The notes beneath the pieces are model-generated. The model searched no databases. It was given only the letters and a program-made list of their open reading frames with translations, and was not told the DNA's origin. Shown here piece after piece: positions 6,126-14,496 of a stretch of DNA of 14,496 bases. The stretch comes from Candidatus Pelagibacterales bacterium (GTDB lineage Bacteria > Pseudomonadota > Alphaproteobacteria > Rickettsiales > UBA1997), in assembly GCA_016882165.1 (NCBI GenBank), contig VHBV01000013.1, forward strand, positions 1 through 14,496, written 5' to 3'. Position 1 is the stretch's first letter. Each line of letters starts with the position of its first letter. The translations under genes were made by a program, and so were the position numbers.

Positions 6126-8522
6126 TTAGTAAATTCCAACAGGGTCTGAACCAGAATCTGTTTTTTCGGAAGTTTCTTCTTCATTTTCAGTTGATTCTAG
6201 ATCCATTGAATCATTTAGTTTGAATGCTTCCAAGAATACTCTATCTTTTGGAGTAGAAGCATTAGGAAACTTTCCAGTTGAACGATCAATTTTTACAAAT
6301 TTTACAGTATTTGGAACTCTGAAAGGCTTTGAAGGAGAGTCTTTTAATGCTTGCTTCATAAAATCAATGAATATTGGTAAGGCTACAGAAGCACCAGTTT
6401 CATCTGAACCCAAACTTTTTGGCATATCAAATCCTACATAAACTCCAGCCACTAAATCAGGTGAAAAACCAACAAACCAAGAGTCGTATGAGCTGTTAGT
6501 TGTTCCTGTTTTTCCGGCAATTATTTTGCCAATTGACTTAGCTCTTCCAGCTGTTCCTCTTTCAACAACTCCTTGTAACATAGATGTTATTTGATAAGCG
6601 GTAGCAGAATCAGTAATTTTTTCTTTGGTTTCATCAAGAACTGGCAAGTAAGGTTCACCATCTTTTACTAAGCAATTTTCGCAATTTCTTTTATCGCGAC
6701 GATAAACTGTACTACCATTACGATCTTGAATTTTTTCGATCATTGACGGAGTTATTTTATGTCCACCATTCACAATCATTGCATAAGCTGAAACAATTCT
6801 TAACAAGCTTGTTTCTGTTGAACCCAATACAAGAGAATAAATTTTTTGAGGATTATCGTTAACTCCAAATCTTTTGACAACGTCAACAATTTTATCTAAT
6901 CCAATTTGATCTGCCATTTTTACAGTTGTAACGTTTCTTGAAGTTTCAAGACCTGTTCTTAATGTAGTTGGCCCATAGTATTGACCAGAGTAGTTTGTTG
7001 GTTTATAAGGAGGTAAATCTGAACCTTGATTAAGGGTTATTTCTTCATCCATAATTACTGAAGCTGGAGTCATGCCATTTTCAAGAGCTGCTATATAACC
7101 AAAAGTTTTCATTGTTGAACCTGGTTGTCGCATTGCTTGAGTTGCACGATTAAATTGATTGGGTGCATCAACATAACCTCCCATCATTGCTAAAACTCTT
7201 CCACTGTGAGGGTCAATTGCTAAAAATGCTCCATTAACTTCTGGAATTTGGCGCAATATGTAGTTTCCTGCTTTTTCAGTTTTTTCAACTAAAATTACAT
7301 CTCCAACTTTGAAAACATCATCAATTTTTTTTACTACTGGACCAAGAGCATTAATACTGATATATTTTCTGGCCCACTTAACTGAGCTTAATTCAATTGA
7401 ACCAAGATCGCCATTTTCAATTCCAATTGCAGCAGAATCTTTTGTTAAAGAAAGAACAACTGCTTTTTTCCAGGAGTCTTTATAAAGTTTTTTTACATCA
7501 AACTTTTGTAATTCTGATTGCCAGTCATCTCTTTGTTCAAGCTTACTTAAAGCACCACGGTAACCATGCTTTTGATCATATTCTTCAATTCCTTTATCCA
7601 AAGCAGCTTCTGCAACTTTTTGTAAGTTTGTATCAAGAGTTGTTCTTACAACAATTCCATTTTCAAAAACATCATCAGATCCGTAAAGTTCTGTTAGTTC
7701 TTTTTTGACACTGTCGGAAAAGAACTCTGCTTTATTATAACCTGTGTAATTTTGTTCTTTTAAAGTAATGGGTTTTGCAATTGCTTCCTCAGCTTCTTTA
7801 GATGTTATAAAGCCTTCTTCTTGCATTCTTTCAATAACCCAATCTCTGCGCGCCTTTGCTTTTTCCATATTTTTTCTTGGATCAAGCTTTGAAGGAGCTT
7901 TCGGCAATGTAGCAAGAAGAGCATCTTCTTCAATTGTTAATTCATCAATAGATTTGTCAAAGTAAGTTTCGGCAGCTACTGCAACTCCATAAGCTCCAGA
8001 TCCTAAGTAAATTTGATTTAAGTAGAGTTCTAAAATCTGATCTTTAGTGAAAGATTTTGTCATTCTAAAAGCTAAAATAGCTTCTTTTATTTTTCTTTGA
8101 ATTGTTCGTTCATTTGATAGTAGGAAGTTTTTTACAACTTGCTGTGTAATTGTTGATGCTCCACCCATGTGATCACCTTTTACAAGAGAAAAAGCATTAT
8201 TAATTGAAGTTCTAAAAATTGCAAAAGGATCAATTCCTGAGTGCTTGTAAAATTTAGCATCTTCTGCCGCTAAAAAAGCGTTGATAAGGTTTTTAGGAAT
8301 ATTTGTAATTGGAACAAATACTCTTTTTTCTTTAGAAAACTCATTAATTAAAGATCCATCAGAAGCGTATAGTCTTGTTGTGATTAGAGGTGTATAAGAT
8401 TTTAGTTGTTCGTAATCAGGAAGATTTTCGCTATTTTTTTTGATTAAAACAAGAATAGCAATGCTACCAAAGAACATAGAAAGCATTGAAAATATAACGG
8501 CAGATTTGGCGAGTTTTTTCAT
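6126..8522 (-). CDS. mrcA: Bifunctional penicillin-binding protein 1A (glycosyltransferase/transpeptidase)
   Basis: This 798-residue class A PBP polymerises lipid II and cross-links peptidoglycan on the outer face of the inner membrane. A single N-terminal anchor lies at about 8-27. The GT51 domain follows, with EDAKFYKH at 87-94 (catalytic Glu87), GGASTITQQ at 120-128 and the second Glu in LELYLNQIYLG (Glu165). A middle region around 315-425 is consistent with the OB-like insert of PBP1A. The transpeptidase domain has all three active-site motifs: S469-T-M-K472, S528-R-N530 and K671-T-G-T674. A C-x-x-C pair at 613-616 in the RNCENC segment resembles what I remember from alphaproteobacterial PBP1A proteins. 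The C-terminus ends in an acidic Glu/Ser/Asp-rich tail (about 774-793). It starts one base after the amiC stop, so the two are almost certainly cotranscribed. Full length and all catalytic residues argue for an active enzyme. Confidence 0.96.
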   Translation of the reverse strand: MKKLAKSAVIFSMLSMFFGSIAILVLIKKNSENLPDYEQLKSYTPLITTRLYASDGSLINEFSKEKRVFVPITNIPKNLINAFLAAEDAKFYKHSGIDPFAIFRTSINNAFSLVKGDHMGGASTITQQVVKNFLLSNERTIQRKIKEAILAFRMTKSFTKDQILELYLNQIYLGSGAYGVAVAAETYFDKSIDELTIEEDALLATLPKAPSKLDPRKNMEKAKARRDWVIERMQEEGFITSKEAEEAIAKPITLKEQNYTGYNKAEFFSDSVKKELTELYGSDDVFENGIVVRTTLDTNLQKVAEAALDKGIEEYDQKHGYRGALSKLEQRDDWQSELQKFDVKKLYKDSWKKAVVLSLTKDSAAIGIENGDLGSIELSSVKWARKYISINALGPVVKKIDDVFKVGDVILVEKTEKAGNYILRQIPEVNGAFLAIDPHSGRVLAMMGGYVDAPNQFNRATQAMRQPGSTMKTFGYIAALENGMTPASVIMDEEITLNQGSDLPPYKPTNYSGQYYGPTTLRTGLETSRNVTTVKMADQIGLDKIVDVVKRFGVNDNPQKIYSLVLGSTETSLLRIVSAYAMIVNGGHKITPSMIEKIQDRNGSTVYRRDKRNCENCLVKDGEPYLPVLDETKEKITDSATAYQITSMLQGVVERGTAGRAKSIGKIIAGKTGTTNSSYDSWFVGFSPDLVAGVYVGFDMPKSLGSDETGASVALPIFIDFMKQALKDSPSKPFRVPNTVKFVKIDRSTGKFPNASTPKDRVFLEAFKLNDSMDLESTENEEETSEKTDSGSDPVGIY

Positions 8523-8523
8523 G

Positions 8524-9711
8524 TTAGTTTTTTAATTGAGAAAAATATTTATCAATTGCTTCTGCTAAGCTGTTAGCAATTTTTCTTTTATATAGTAAGC
8601 TATTAAGTTGTCCTTCTTCATTTTTATTAGAAAGATAGCCAAGCTCAATCAGAACCGAGGCAACGTCTGGTGCAGTTAAAACTGCAAATCCAGCAAAACG
8701 ATGAGTATTTTGTAACACTTTTACACCCGAGTTTCTAACTGAAGTAATTACGATATTTGCAAATCGCGAGGAGTTATTCATACTGTCTCTTTGGGATAAG
8801 TCAATTAGAGTTTTCATTATATCTTTACTAGCTCCTTCAAAATCTATTCCAGCTATTATGTCCGCACGATTTTCTTTTTGAGCTAAAAGTTGAGCTTGTT
8901 TATCTGAAGATGTTTCTGATAAAGTATAAATTGAAAATCCAGATGTTACAGAATCATCAATTGAGTTAGCATGAAGAGAAATAAATAAATCTGCTTTGAG
9001 TTTACGAGATTTTTCCACTCTTTTTTTTAGAGGAATAAAATGGTCATTTTCACGTGTAAGGTAAACTTTATACTTTCCCGTATTGTAAAGTTGCTTCTTT
9101 AGCTCTTTTGCATAAGATAAGGTGATATTTTTTTCTTTCGTTCTTGCGTAAAGACCAATTGTTCCAGGATCTTTTCCTCCATGTCCTGCGTCAATAACAA
9201 TAATTTTTTTGCTTGGTTTAATTTTGTAAGAATTAACTTTTTGCCCTTCTTTGTTTGATTTACTTGTTGAAATAACTTTTAAATCATTTTCTGTTAAGCC
9301 AGTAATTTTTGTTATAATAGAAGTTTGACTGTTTTGCTTGATGGAAGTTTTTGAGGTTTCCAGAGATAAAGTTTTTTTAGAGTCAAAAACTATTCTTAAA
9401 ATTCCTTCTTTATTTAATGAAGTTCTCATTCCAGAGATAAAAGATGGGAAGTTTGGTTGGTAATTTTTGTTTTCAAAATCAGAATTGAAGAGATCAATTA
9501 CAATACGATCTGGATTTTTGAGAGTGAAAATTTTGAACTCAGAGCTGTCATTGATCTTTTTTGAAAGAAGAATTTCTAAATTTCCACTTTGAGAAAATTC
9601 AATTTTTTTAACTAAATTTTTTGATTGATCAGCAAATGCTGAAAAATTTTGCGAAAATAAGGTAACCAAAACCACAAATACGATCTGAAAATTTGACCTG
9701 ATAAAATGCAT
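8524..9711 (-). CDS. amiC: N-acetylmuramoyl-L-alanine amidase (AmiC-type, AMIN plus Amidase_3)
   Basis: This 395-residue periplasmic zinc amidase cleaves the bond between MurNAc and the stem peptide, typically for daughter-cell separation. A Sec signal peptide covers about 1-27, with likely cleavage after AFA. An AMIN-like region, which targets the envelope or septum, spans about 31-125 and includes KNPDRIVIDLF. The Amidase_3 domain runs from about 169 to 390. The zinc ligands are visible as H177 (DAGHGGKDPG), E193 (KEKNITL) and H247 (SLHANS), with the catalytic Glu at E356 (IELGYLSN). An insertion around 260-310 matches the regulatory helix region of AmiA/B/C enzymes that is relieved by EnvC/NlpD-like activators. 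It is the first gene of the - strand run. The amiC-mrcA arrangement is common in alphaproteobacteria as far as I recall. Confidence 0.94.
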   Translation of the reverse strand: MHFIRSNFQIVFVVLVTLFSQNFSAFADQSKNLVKKIEFSQSGNLEILLSKKINDSSEFKIFTLKNPDRIVIDLFNSDFENKNYQPNFPSFISGMRTSLNKEGILRIVFDSKKTLSLETSKTSIKQNSQTSIITKITGLTENDLKVISTSKSNKEGQKVNSYKIKPSKKIIVIDAGHGGKDPGTIGLYARTKEKNITLSYAKELKKQLYNTGKYKVYLTRENDHFIPLKKRVEKSRKLKADLFISLHANSIDDSVTSGFSIYTLSETSSDKQAQLLAQKENRADIIAGIDFEGASKDIMKTLIDLSQRDSMNNSSRFANIVITSVRNSGVKVLQNTHRFAGFAVLTAPDVASVLIELGYLSNKNEEGQLNSLLYKRKIANSLAEAIDKYFSQLKN

Positions 9712-10012
9712 TTTGGTTGATTAGATTTATTTATATTTAATATAAGTTTTTTTAAAATTTTCTTGATCAATTTTTAACTGTAATTTTTTTTTCTCGCAAC
9801 AAATTTGCTCCATTAATTTTCATAATTGTGTAGTAAACAACTTTATAAACTTTTTTTAATTAGATTTACTTAGGTTTATAGGTATTTAAAAAAAGTAAGT
9901 TAATTTTCGCAGTTAAGTGCTTATCATATTTCAAAAAATTACAATTTACTTTTTGCTATAATCAATGATAGCATGGTTTTTTAAGTTTTTTTAACCAAAT
10001 TTTTTAGTAAAA
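9712..10012. other. 301-bp divergent promoter region between amiC and glmS
   Basis: No open frame or RNA fold stands out. The region must hold start signals for both directions. The glmS side has a convincing extended -10 (9954-9962). The amiC side has only A/T-rich -10-like sequence around 9737-9747 and a TTGATC on the - strand at 9765-9770, at poor spacing. Other items are the palindrome TTGATCAA at 9763-9770, a T9 run at 9784-9792, and a 6-bp inverted repeat with arms 9866-9871 and 9893-9898. I see nothing like the glmS ribozyme of Gram-positive bacteria, and the region is short for one. Confidence 0.55.
9954..9962 (+). promoter_or_regulatory. Extended -10 promoter for glmS
   Basis: TGCTATAAT is a perfect TATAAT with the TGN extension, which can replace a -35 box; none is seen 17 bases upstream. 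Transcription would start near 9969, about 45 bases ahead of the glmS ATG. The box sits inside a short palindrome, GCTAT at 9955-9959 and ATAGC at 9968-9972. Confidence 0.5.
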
Positions 10013-11845
10013 ATGTGTGGAATAGTTGGAGTAATTAGCAATCAAAATGTTGTGGCAAAAATTCTTGATGGCCTAAAGAAGCTTGAATATAGAGGTTATG
10101 ATTCTGCAGGAATTGCAGTTTTAAAAGAAGCATCATTTGAGACTGTGAAAGAAGAGGGTAAAATTTCTGTACTAGAAAGTGCTTTAGCAGCAAGCTCAAT
10201 TGATTCTAATATTGGAATTGGACACACTCGTTGGGCAACTCATGGACAACCAAGCAAAGAAAACTCTCATCCTCATGCTTCAAGCAAAGTTTGCGTTGTA
10301 CATAATGGAATTATTGAAAATCACCAAGAGTTAAAAGCAAAGCTACAAAAAAATGGTGTTAAGTTTTTAAGCGAAACTGATACAGAAGTTGTGCCACACC
10401 TAATTGAGTACTATTACGAAAAAACTTCTGATATAAAACAATCTTTAATTTTGGCTGCTCAAGAAATTCAAGGTACTTTTGCTTTGGCAATTATTTTTAG
10501 AGATAAAAAAGATTTGATTGCTTTTGCTAAAAGAGGCTCTCCTTTAATTTTAGGTGTAGGAAAAGGAGAAAATTATGTGGCCTCAGATTATTATGCTTTA
10601 AGTGCTAATACTGATAAAATTATTGCTCTTGAAGATGGTGAATTTGGAATAATATCACAAAATTCTTATGAGGTTTTTGATGAAAAAGGAAATGTTCTAA
10701 AAAAGAAAGTCAAAACCATGGAAGCAACTAAAAATCAAGTTTCCAAAGATGGTTTTGATCATTTTATGTTAAAGGAAATATTTGAGCAGCCAAGAGTATT
10801 AGAAGAAACTGTTCAAGCTTATGTTAATTTGAGTGATAATTCTATTCATTTACCAAATTTTCCATTTTCTTTAAAAGACATAAGAAAAGTAACTATGGTT
10901 GCTTGTGGAACTTCTTATTATGCAGCATCTTGTGCTAAATATTTGATTGAAGAAATTGCTAAAGTAGAAGTAGAAGTTGATATTGCTTCAGAGTTTCGTT
11001 ATCGTTCTCATCCTTTTAGAGAAGACAATTTGATGGTCTTTATTTCGCAATCTGGTGAAACTGCTGATACTATTGCTGCCTTGAAATATGCAAAAAGTAA
11101 AGGACAAAAAGTTTTATCAATTGTTAATGTTGCTCATAGCAGCATGGCTCAACTATCAGATGCTGTAATTAGAACAATTGCAGGACCTGAAATTGGTGTT
11201 GCCTCAACAAAAGCATATACTGCACAAATTGCCACTTTATCACTCTTTGCAATTGAAGTTGGAGTTGCACAAAATAAAGTAAATAAAGAACAAAAACAGA
11301 AGTTAATTTTTGACCTAATTGATTCTGGTGTTAAAATGAATCATTTTTTCACTGAAAAAAATATTACAAATATTAAAAAAGTTGCCAAATCTTTAACTAA
11401 AGCAAAACATGTTTTATATATTGGTCGTGGCATTTCTCAAATAACTTCTTTTGAAGCTGCTTTAAAGTTTCGTGAGTTATCTTATATTAACGCACAAGGA
11501 ATTGCTGCCGGAGAATTAAAACATGGAACAATTGCTTTGATTGATAAAAAAATGCCAGTAATTGTAATTGCCCCAACCAATTCTTTATTTGAAAAAACAG
11601 CTTCAAATGCTCAAGAAGTTAACGCGCGTGGTGGTAAAATTATTTTAATTAGTGACCAAGAAGGAATAAGCCATATTAGAAAGCTTGCCAAAGATGTAAT
11701 AGAAATTCCTGCTTTGAGCGGAATGATTCAGGAAGCATTGCTACCAGTAATTTCAACTCAAATTTTGGCTTATTTTGTTGCATTATTTAAAGGTAATGAT
11801 GTAGATCAGCCAAGAAATTTAGCAAAATCAGTGACTGTAGAATAA
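10013..11845 (+). CDS. glmS: Glutamine-fructose-6-phosphate aminotransferase (isomerizing)
   Basis: This 610-residue cytoplasmic enzyme makes glucosamine-6-phosphate from fructose-6-phosphate and glutamine, the first step towards UDP-GlcNAc for peptidoglycan and lipid A. The N-terminal class II glutaminase domain begins MCGIVG, so Cys2 is the nucleophile after Met removal. It also shows RWATHG at 73-78, HNGIIEN at 97-103 and D123 in TDTE. Two SIS domains follow (about 290-420 and 455-590), with CGTS at 298-301, SQSGET at 345-350, ASTK at 397-400, E488 in RELSYINAQG, and ELKHG at 501-505. The C-terminus DQPRNLAKSVTVE matches the family's invariant tail, including the Lys that binds open-chain sugar (K605). 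Length is normal and all key residues are present. No ribosome binding site is visible, but the start is fixed because the enzyme must begin Met-Cys. Confidence 0.97.
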   Translation: MCGIVGVISNQNVVAKILDGLKKLEYRGYDSAGIAVLKEASFETVKEEGKISVLESALAASSIDSNIGIGHTRWATHGQPSKENSHPHASSKVCVVHNGIIENHQELKAKLQKNGVKFLSETDTEVVPHLIEYYYEKTSDIKQSLILAAQEIQGTFALAIIFRDKKDLIAFAKRGSPLILGVGKGENYVASDYYALSANTDKIIALEDGEFGIISQNSYEVFDEKGNVLKKKVKTMEATKNQVSKDGFDHFMLKEIFEQPRVLEETVQAYVNLSDNSIHLPNFPFSLKDIRKVTMVACGTSYYAASCAKYLIEEIAKVEVEVDIASEFRYRSHPFREDNLMVFISQSGETADTIAALKYAKSKGQKVLSIVNVAHSSMAQLSDAVIRTIAGPEIGVASTKAYTAQIATLSLFAIEVGVAQNKVNKEQKQKLIFDLIDSGVKMNHFFTEKNITNIKKVAKSLTKAKHVLYIGRGISQITSFEAALKFRELSYINAQGIAAGELKHGTIALIDKKMPVIVIAPTNSLFEKTASNAQEVNARGGKIILISDQEGISHIRKLAKDVIEIPALSGMIQEALLPVISTQILAYFVALFKGNDVDQPRNLAKSVTVE

Positions 11846-11919
11846 AGATAACTAATATTTTTTTTAGTAACTTTTATAGTTTGTGGGAAGCAAGTTAATT
11901 AAATTTAGATTTAACTAAA
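11846..11919 (+). other. 74-bp spacer between glmS and dnaB, possible weak terminator
   Basis: A short stem, ACTAA at 11851-11855 with TTAGT at 11864-11868, is followed by CTTTTAT. Five A/T-rich pairs are too few for a confident terminator, so read-through from glmS into dnaB is plausible. Confidence 0.25.
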
Positions 11920-13365
11920 ATGTCAGAAGAAAATAAAACAGATTTAATGCGTAAAGAACTATTCAATATTGAAGCAGAGCAGGCTGTTTTAGGAACTATA
12001 ATTCTTAATAATGAATATTTAAATCGTGTTTCAGAATTTTTGCGCGAGGATCATTTTTATGAGCCATCGCATCAAAAAATTTATGCACAAATAATTCATA
12101 ATATTGAAAAAGTTAATATTGTTGCTAACCAAGTTACTTTGAAACAATTTTTCGAGTCTGATGCAACAATAAAAGCAATTGGAGGTGCTATTTATTTATC
12201 AACCCTTCTTGCTTCTGCTTCTGCAATTATTGATATTGCAGACTATGGTAGGTTAATTTATGACCTGTCGCTAAAAAGAAATTTAGTGATGATTGGTGAA
12301 GAAATTGTTGTAAAAGCATATAAAAGTGAAGATAAAACAAGTGCAATTGAACAAATTGAGTTAGCAGAATCAAATCTTTTCAAACTATCTGAAAATGGTA
12401 ATGGAAAAAGTGATTTTCGCAATATTTCCTACTCAATAAAAGAAACACTTGAAAAAACTACTTTGGCAAAACAAAGAGATAGTAGTATTAGCGGAATTTC
12501 AACTGGTCTTGTTGATTTAGATAAAATATTGAGTGGAATGCAACCATCAGATTTGATAATTCTTGCTGCTCGTCCGTCAATGGGTAAAACAAGTTTGGCT
12601 ATCAATGTTGCTGTTAATGCTTGTAAGTTTTTAAATAAAGATGTTGAAAATTCATCTGATAAAAAAGCTGTTGGCTTTTTCTCACTAGAGATGTCTGCTG
12701 ATCAACTTTCTGCAAGAATTTTATCAATGGAAACAAGTATTAATGCTGGAAAATTTAGGAATGGCAATTTAAGCGATATGGAGTGGGAAGCAATTGCTAC
12801 AAGAAGTGCCGAAATTTCCAAATTACCATTTTTTATTGATGATACTCCAGCTCTTTCAATTTCTGCAATTAGAACAAGAACAAGAAGATTAGTCAGAAAA
12901 AATAACTTATCTTGTTTAGTAATTGACTATTTACAGTTAATTCGTGGAAGTTCAACTAGATCAAGTGATGGAAGAGTTCAAGAAATTTCAGAAATCACTC
13001 AAGGTTTAAAAGCGATAGCTAAAGAATTTAATATTCCTGTTTTGGCTTTATCGCAGTTATCGCGTGCAGTTGAACAAAGAGAAGATAAAAGACCACAACT
13101 TTCTGATCTGCGTGAATCAGGTTCAATTGAGCAAGATGCCGATGTTGTTGCCTTTATTTATAGAGAAAGTTATTACCATGAAAGAAAAAAACCAGCAGAG
13201 AACGATGAAAAATATCAAGCTTGGAATCAGAAAATGAATGAACTACGTCATGTTGCTGAAGTTATTATTGCTAAGCAAAGAAACGGACCAATTGGAAACG
13301 TTCACTTATTTTTTGACGCCGAGTTTACAAGATTTGGTAATTTAGAAGTTTATCATCAAAACTAG
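11920..13365 (+). CDS. dnaB: Replicative DNA helicase DnaB
   Basis: This 481-residue hexameric helicase unwinds DNA 5'-3' at the fork and binds primase (DnaG). The N-terminal domain (about 12-115) begins with the typical NIEAEQAVLG segment. A linker leads to the RecA-like ATPase domain, with STGLVDLDKILSGMQPSDLI at 194-213, Walker A ARPSMGKT at 217-224, FFSLEMS at 253-259, Walker B VIDYLQLI at 334-341, and the LSQLSRAVEQR segment at 378-388. SDLRESGSIEQDADVV (395-410) and the AKQRNGPIG segment (451-459), which carries the basic residues of the intersubunit site, complete it. No intein or insertion is seen in the ATPase domain and length is normal. No Shine-Dalgarno is visible before the ATG. 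tsaD begins 10 bp downstream, suggesting a shared transcript. Confidence 0.96.
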   Translation: MSEENKTDLMRKELFNIEAEQAVLGTIILNNEYLNRVSEFLREDHFYEPSHQKIYAQIIHNIEKVNIVANQVTLKQFFESDATIKAIGGAIYLSTLLASASAIIDIADYGRLIYDLSLKRNLVMIGEEIVVKAYKSEDKTSAIEQIELAESNLFKLSENGNGKSDFRNISYSIKETLEKTTLAKQRDSSISGISTGLVDLDKILSGMQPSDLIILAARPSMGKTSLAINVAVNACKFLNKDVENSSDKKAVGFFSLEMSADQLSARILSMETSINAGKFRNGNLSDMEWEAIATRSAEISKLPFFIDDTPALSISAIRTRTRRLVRKNNLSCLVIDYLQLIRGSSTRSSDGRVQEISEITQGLKAIAKEFNIPVLALSQLSRAVEQREDKRPQLSDLRESGSIEQDADVVAFIYRESYYHERKKPAENDEKYQAWNQKMNELRHVAEVIIAKQRNGPIGNVHLFFDAEFTRFGNLEVYHQN

Positions 13366-13375
13366 AATTATTTTT

Positions 13376-14440
13376 ATGGTTAAAGTTCTTGGAATTGAGA
13401 CTTCTTGTGATGAGACAGCAGTGGCAATTGTTGATAGTCAGAAAAATATATTATCTCATGCTTTAAATTCGCAAGTTGATATACATAAAAAATATGGTGG
13501 TGTTGTACCAGAAGTTGCTGCTCGTGCTCATGTAGAAGTTCTTGATAATCTAATTTTGCAAGCCTTACAAGAAGCAAAATTACAACTCAGTGAAATTGAT
13601 GCTTTTGCAGCAACCTGCGGTCCGGGCTTAATTGGTGGTGTAATTGTTGGAATGATGGCTGCAAAAACTTTATCTTCAGTTTATAAGAAACCTTTCATTG
13701 CAGTTAATCATCTTGAAGCGCACGCTCTTACAGTTCGTTTGACGAACGAAGTTAAATTCCCATATCTTTTGCTTTTAGTTTCAGGTGGTCATTGTCAAAT
13801 TCTTTTGGCAAAAGATATAGGTTTTTATGAAAAGATTGGAGAAACGATAGATGATGCTTTAGGAGAAGCTTTTGATAAAGTGGCTCAAATGCTAGGTCTT
13901 CCTTATCCAGGTGGTCCAGAGATTGAAAAAATTGCAAAACTAGGAGATGAAAACTCTTTCAAATTTTCAAAACCACTAATTGATAACTTTGTCGGTAAAG
14001 ATCATCTTTTTAATTTTTCTTTTTCTGGTTTAAAAACTGCTGTCAGAAGACAAATAGAAAAAGTAATTGATGATGAATTTTGTCACTTCACCTCATCAGA
14101 TAAAATTCCTTATAAAATTAAGTGTGATATTGCCGCTTCTTTCCAGAAAGTTGCAACTGATATAATTATAAATCGTTTAGAAAATGTTCTAAATATGGCT
14201 TTGAAAGATTCTCAGGAAAAACCAAGAAGCTTGGTAATAGCTGGAGGAGTTGCTGCTAATCGTTATATTTTCTCTAAAATTCAAAATTGGGCAGAACCTT
14301 ATAAAATGGATGTTATAGCTCCACCAATTAAGTTATGTACAGATAATGCCGCAATGATTGCTTGGACTGGATATGAAAAGTTTAAGCTTGGTTTGGTTGA
14401 TGATTTAAACTTTAAACCAAGAGCAACTTGGCCTTTGTAA
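13376..14440 (+). CDS. tsaD: tRNA N6-threonylcarbamoyladenosine transferase TsaD
   Basis: This 354-residue cytoplasmic protein (Kae1/YgjD family) transfers threonylcarbamoyl to A37 of ANN-decoding tRNAs, working with TsaB, TsaE and TsaC/Sua5. The N-terminal ASKHA-fold signature GIETSCDETAVA is at 6-17. The metal ligands H112 and H116 are in NHLEAHA, with the third, D323, in CTDNAAMIAW. The nucleotide-binding segments are SGGHCQILL (136-144), DDALGEAFDKVAQMLGLPYPGGP (159-181), FSFSGLKTA (214-222) and the glycine-rich IAGGVAAN (288-295). The C-terminus ends with the family-typical FKPRATWPL. All key residues are present and the length is usual. It follows dnaB by 10 bp without its own obvious promoter or ribosome binding site. 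No terminator is visible in the 56 bases left after its stop. Confidence 0.96.
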   Translation: MVKVLGIETSCDETAVAIVDSQKNILSHALNSQVDIHKKYGGVVPEVAARAHVEVLDNLILQALQEAKLQLSEIDAFAATCGPGLIGGVIVGMMAAKTLSSVYKKPFIAVNHLEAHALTVRLTNEVKFPYLLLLVSGGHCQILLAKDIGFYEKIGETIDDALGEAFDKVAQMLGLPYPGGPEIEKIAKLGDENSFKFSKPLIDNFVGKDHLFNFSFSGLKTAVRRQIEKVIDDEFCHFTSSDKIPYKIKCDIAASFQKVATDIIINRLENVLNMALKDSQEKPRSLVIAGGVAANRYIFSKIQNWAEPYKMDVIAPPIKLCTDNAAMIAWTGYEKFKLGLVDDLNFKPRATWPL

Positions 14441-14496
14441 AAGATTACCAAACCAGAATGTTACTATCAGTCACTTCAGATTTAATTTTTGTGGTT

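Noticed and set aside
7397..7708. Open frame of about 100 codons on the + strand inside mrcA
   Set aside because: It lies antisense to the intact PBP1A transpeptidase region and its translation is Leu/Gln-rich with no recognisable motif, as expected of a shadow frame.
9784..9792. T9 homopolymer in the amiC-glmS promoter region as a phase-variation tract
   Set aside because: Runs of this length are common in such AT-rich intergenic DNA, and neither flanking gene is a usual phase-variable type.
2467..9927. Shared 10-mer GTGCTTATCA in two intergenic regions (2467-2476 and 9918-9927)
   Set aside because: Many 10-mer pairs are expected by chance in 14 kb of biased sequence, and the flanks do not match.
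9712..10012. glmS ribozyme or riboswitch in the glmS leader
   Set aside because: The predicted leader is only about 45 bases and shows none of the conserved core; that element is known from Gram-positive bacteria.
14445..14495. Open - strand frame entering from the right edge and ending in TAA at 14447-14445
   Set aside because: It could be the tail of a convergent gene, but only 16 codons are visible, too few to tell from chance.

Overview
The window is AT-rich (roughly 30% G+C by eye) and densely coded. Its gene content points to an alphaproteobacterium, most likely Rickettsiales-like. The clues are strong A/T codon bias, very weak ribosome binding sites, an amidase (AmiC) next to an alphaproteobacterial-style PBP1A, tandem cationic-amino-acid-type permeases, and small Mnh-type antiporter subunits. 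This assignment is inference from gene content; there is no rRNA or other marker that settles it. A PilT-type ATPase is present, which is not typical of Rickettsia itself and would fit an earlier-branching or less reduced lineage.

Layout. Positions 2-313 are the 3' end of an unrecognised Ser/Ala-rich gene on the + strand, followed by two tandem hairpins. Then comes a closely spaced pair: an exported TPR protein and a PilT-like pilus-retraction ATPase. A gene-free stretch of about 350 bases follows, with a hairpin and a possible promoter. After it sit two paralogous APC-superfamily amino acid permeases in tandem, ending in a clear intrinsic terminator whose loop contains the stop codon of the second gene.

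From 5600 to 9711 the - strand carries a compact four-gene run, transcribed right to left: amiC (peptidoglycan amidase), mrcA (bifunctional PBP1A), and two three-helix membrane proteins best read as divergent MnhF and MnhG antiporter subunits. The gaps are 1 bp, 17 bp and a 4-bp ATGA overlap, so this looks like a single transcription unit combining cell-wall and ion-homeostasis genes.

A 301-bp divergent promoter region separates amiC from glmS. The + strand then continues with glmS (glucosamine-6-phosphate synthase, which feeds amino-sugars to peptidoglycan), dnaB (replicative helicase) and tsaD (tRNA t6A synthesis). dnaB and tsaD are 10 bp apart.

Functionally, GlmS, PBP1A and AmiC cover precursor supply, polymerisation/cross-linking and remodelling of the wall, so the organism appears to make peptidoglycan. 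The permeases suggest reliance on imported amino acids. No mobile element, CRISPR array, rRNA or tRNA was seen. The most unusual items are the orphan, residue-poor MnhF/MnhG pair attached to the PBP1A operon, and the TPR-PilT pair standing apart from other pilus genes.
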